A DNA stretch of 64,000 nucleotides from Citrus sinensis (lineage: Eukaryota; Streptophyta; Magnoliopsida; Sapindales; Rutaceae): assembly GCF_022201045.2 (NCBI RefSeq), contig NC_068557.1, forward strand, positions 31,907,501 to 31,971,500, given 5' to 3'. Below the pieces are notes generated by a model. It was not told the origin of the DNA. It made no database searches and saw only the letters and a list, made by a program, of their open reading frames with translations. The translations under genes were made by a program, and so were the position numbers. Below, one piece after another: positions 61,454 to 64,000 of this stretch (position 1 is the stretch's first letter; the number at the start of each line of letters is the position of its first letter).

Positions 61454-64000
61454 TGTTCATTCTAATTTCTCCTTCCTTCCTTCCATCCAAGTGATATTCC
61501 TTAAATTAAGTTTTCGGTAAGTTACAATCATTAAAAATAAGATTAAAATAAGTAACAATCAATTAAGTAGGTGAGGTCAAATGAGACCAATACACTAGTT
61601 TATATTTATATGCAGCCTAAAGTCGACCCTTCCCAAGTGGGTACCTGTTCTGTTATAGCCGCTTAAATTGGATTTTATTATTTATTAATCCACAATGCGG
61701 TGCTGAATATCGAATTAGGTATGGGGGCACCAATTAAAAATAGTATATATAAAGCTGAAAAGTCACCATTTTGCATCCAAAAACCACAATTTGGCGCATT
61801 CCTGAATGCTCCGGTCCTGCCTGGGAATGTCAGCAGCTTAATAAATAAATAAATTTCATTATCATTTATAGCCAATCAAATATTAAGTTAACCGAGCTTC
61901 GAACAATAGGAACAAGAAGAAAAAAAAGTTTATCAAACTTTAACCGACTCGTTGTTTTTGACCCCAAAGGATAAAATATTCTATGTTTTGACTCCGCCCG
62001 CCCTCACTCACTCACTCTTGACCCAAAACAAATAAATAAATTGGAAGTAGTAGTTTAGTTGAGACAATTTTCCATCAGAATTATTTACCCTTTCGGCATA
62101 CATTGCCTCTGGGCGCCGGTATTTTGCAGCTCCCATGAAATTTGATTTATTTACACTTAGATGGCAAGTTTATCCACATTATTACACACCTCCCCTATCG
62201 TTAGTTGTTCCATGACCATCCATTGATCGTTAGTGGATTGACGAAATATCCAAGATACCCTTTACACCAGAATGGCCATAAACATCTACAATTTATTGAT
62301 GGAAAATTATCTGATGAAAAGAGTAAAATACACAGTAGTTAAACTAATATTAATTTACATCATAATAACTAAAAAGATTAACTATAAAAACTAAAAGTTA
62401 GAAACTATTATGGATGGATTAATTATAGGAAGTATTCTTATCTTGGTGACAATAATTGTAAATAAGGAGCATTTTAAAAGGCCAAAATGAAAGAAGGCAA
62501 GAATAGTAAGAGAACTAGCAAAGAACTTCATTCTTTTGTCAAAAATTGTGTGTAAATATACAAGGCAAAGTTGGCCATTTAAAGCCAGATCTCATTGGCC
62601 ATTTGTATGTTTGACAGTGGAAGAGCAAAAACCTATGTTCGGAGTTGCATTTTGCATAATGTAGTGTAATACATTTTTAAATCATGCACAATCAATAATT
62701 GTACAATAAAGATAAATGAATAAAGTTCGAAGTGAGGAGAGAAATAATTACAACATAAACCTTAATGATCTATCAGACGAGGAAGATGGGCTAGAAGAAG
62801 AATTGATAGAAAAAAGAACTCCATATCTTTCAGCTTCATTACCCTTTAAAACACTGCTTTTTTTCCACCACTTTTAGCCCTCTTTTAAAGAGCATTATTT
62901 TTTGTTTCGTCAAATCCCAATCATTAATACCATTCTTTTTTGAAATCCTCTTAGTTCTTTCAAGTTCCAATACCAGTCACATCAAACATTGGATGTCATT
63001 AATATTGGACGACACCCTTCTGCCATCACCAAGCTTGTCTCGTTCATAACTCACTTGAAAATGGTGATGACTTGTTATGGCTACAATAGCTGCTCTTCAA
63101 GAGCTTCACTTATTTGCAAATGGTGTTTACCTAATTAAAAGTAAAAATCAAAATGTTCATGAAAGGGAAACTACAGTTGTTACACGTTGGGTAATAACTA
63201 AGAGTAGTTTTACCATGCAATTTATTTTTTATGTTTGGTTTTTTTATTTTTTGAATTTTAATTGAGTTTTTAGAAGTTTATCTTTCGATATTGGCATTAT
63301 GCGTACATTAAGGACCGGGTGGCTACGGCTCGGGTAAGATTTTTGGAAATAATTTGTTATTTAATTACACAAATTCACTAGTCTGCATACCTGGTTTAAA
63401 AATTTCAAGTAAAATCTTGTAATTAAAGAAAACCTTTTTAATTGGGATGAATTGTTAGTTAAACGTGTCATGAACCTGGATAGTAATTAAAAAATTTTAA
63501 CTAACCCTAAAAAATAGTGTTAGCTTCACCCCTGCATGTCTTCGTACTAACGGTTGGGGAGGCATATGATAATACAGACAAACTTACCCTCTAAGTATAA
63601 ATATGTCAAACTTTAAGGGAAGTTTTTAAAAATTACCCTCAATCGCATCGACTTCTAAATAGTTATGTATATGGATAAAAATAATTAACTATAAAGTAAA
63701 AATTAGGATATCGAAAAAAAAATGAATATATATATATATATATATATATAAGCACAATAAATTTTTATAACTCTTTAATAATTGTCAGTTAAATTAAATA
63801 GCTCCGAAAGTATTAAAGCAGGACAAAATCTTGCATATTTGTCTTATCTGACATAGTAATTTAATTTTTCCAGTAAAAATGCCACGTCAGATATGTGACA
63901 ATTAAAGATGAAATCTGATACCCATCAGCTCTTTGGCAGCATCTTATGATGAATTGATGATTGATGAGTCTGGTGAGGTATTCCATCATCAATTCAAGCA
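61454..64000. other. Gene-poor right end
   Basis: AT-rich DNA to the window edge. A TA microsatellite lies at about 63726-63750. The short open frames here (for example 61678-61875 minus and 63077-63265 plus) lack domain features or a plausible gene structure. No gene start or end that continues past 64000 could be identified. Confidence 0.5.

Overview
The window is nuclear DNA from a flowering plant, most likely a eudicot. Genes are intron-rich with GT-AG (one GC-AG) splice sites, intergenic DNA is AT-rich, and short DNA transposons, SINE-like elements and microsatellites are common. The proteins are plant-specific (class III peroxidase, plastid ATP synthase gamma, starch synthase III, S40, ATG8, a PPR protein). 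The overall look is Citrus-like, but that is an impression and not a demonstrated assignment. No CRISPR array, operon, phage or other prokaryotic system is present.

Layout. 1-1311 (-): 5' part of a peroxidase 42-type gene, cut by the left edge. 4028-9623 (-): an eight-exon gene for the plant fused wybutosine enzyme (TYW3, Kelch/TYW4-like and TYW2 modules). 11893-13869 (+): intronless PPR gene with a uORF overlapping its start. 14701-15807 (+): intronless ATPC1, 335 bp downstream of a 31-base G run. 19871-28569 (+): sixteen-exon starch synthase III gene. 28.6-34.3 kb: transposon-rich spacer with a nested MITE and a 977-bp hAT-type element inside a SINE-like unit. 34318-34899 (+): S40/DUF584 gene. 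34.9-39.5 kb: AT-rich spacer with degenerate inverted-repeat elements. 39568-43865 (+): eleven-exon beta-1,3-galactosyltransferase. 45770-45868 (-): MIR171 hairpin. 49220-50644 (+): ATG8. 51051-51254 (-): small conserved plant protein. 53184-55497 (-): ankyrin/ANKRD13-type gene with polyglutamine. 58337-58546 (+): small conserved plant protein. 58.5-64 kb: gene-poor, with a MITE and a well-preserved SINE-like retroposon.

How the genes work together. They are unrelated neighbours, as usual in plant chromosomes. ATPC1 and SS3 both act in the plastid (photophosphorylation; starch granule synthesis). The PPR protein probably acts in an organelle. TYW modifies tRNA-Phe, the galactosyltransferase works in the Golgi, ATG8 in autophagy, and MIR171 silences GRAS regulators. 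Exon boundaries were derived by hand from splice signals, reading phase and remembered family conservation; phases close across every multi-exon gene reported.

The most noteworthy points are the MIR171 locus, the splice junction that decides whether the TYW fusion is made, the nested-palindrome MITE, the hAT-in-SINE nest, the SINE-like retroposon with an intact 14-bp duplication, the G31 run and the overlapping uORF. I found nothing that qualifies as a wholly new biological system.
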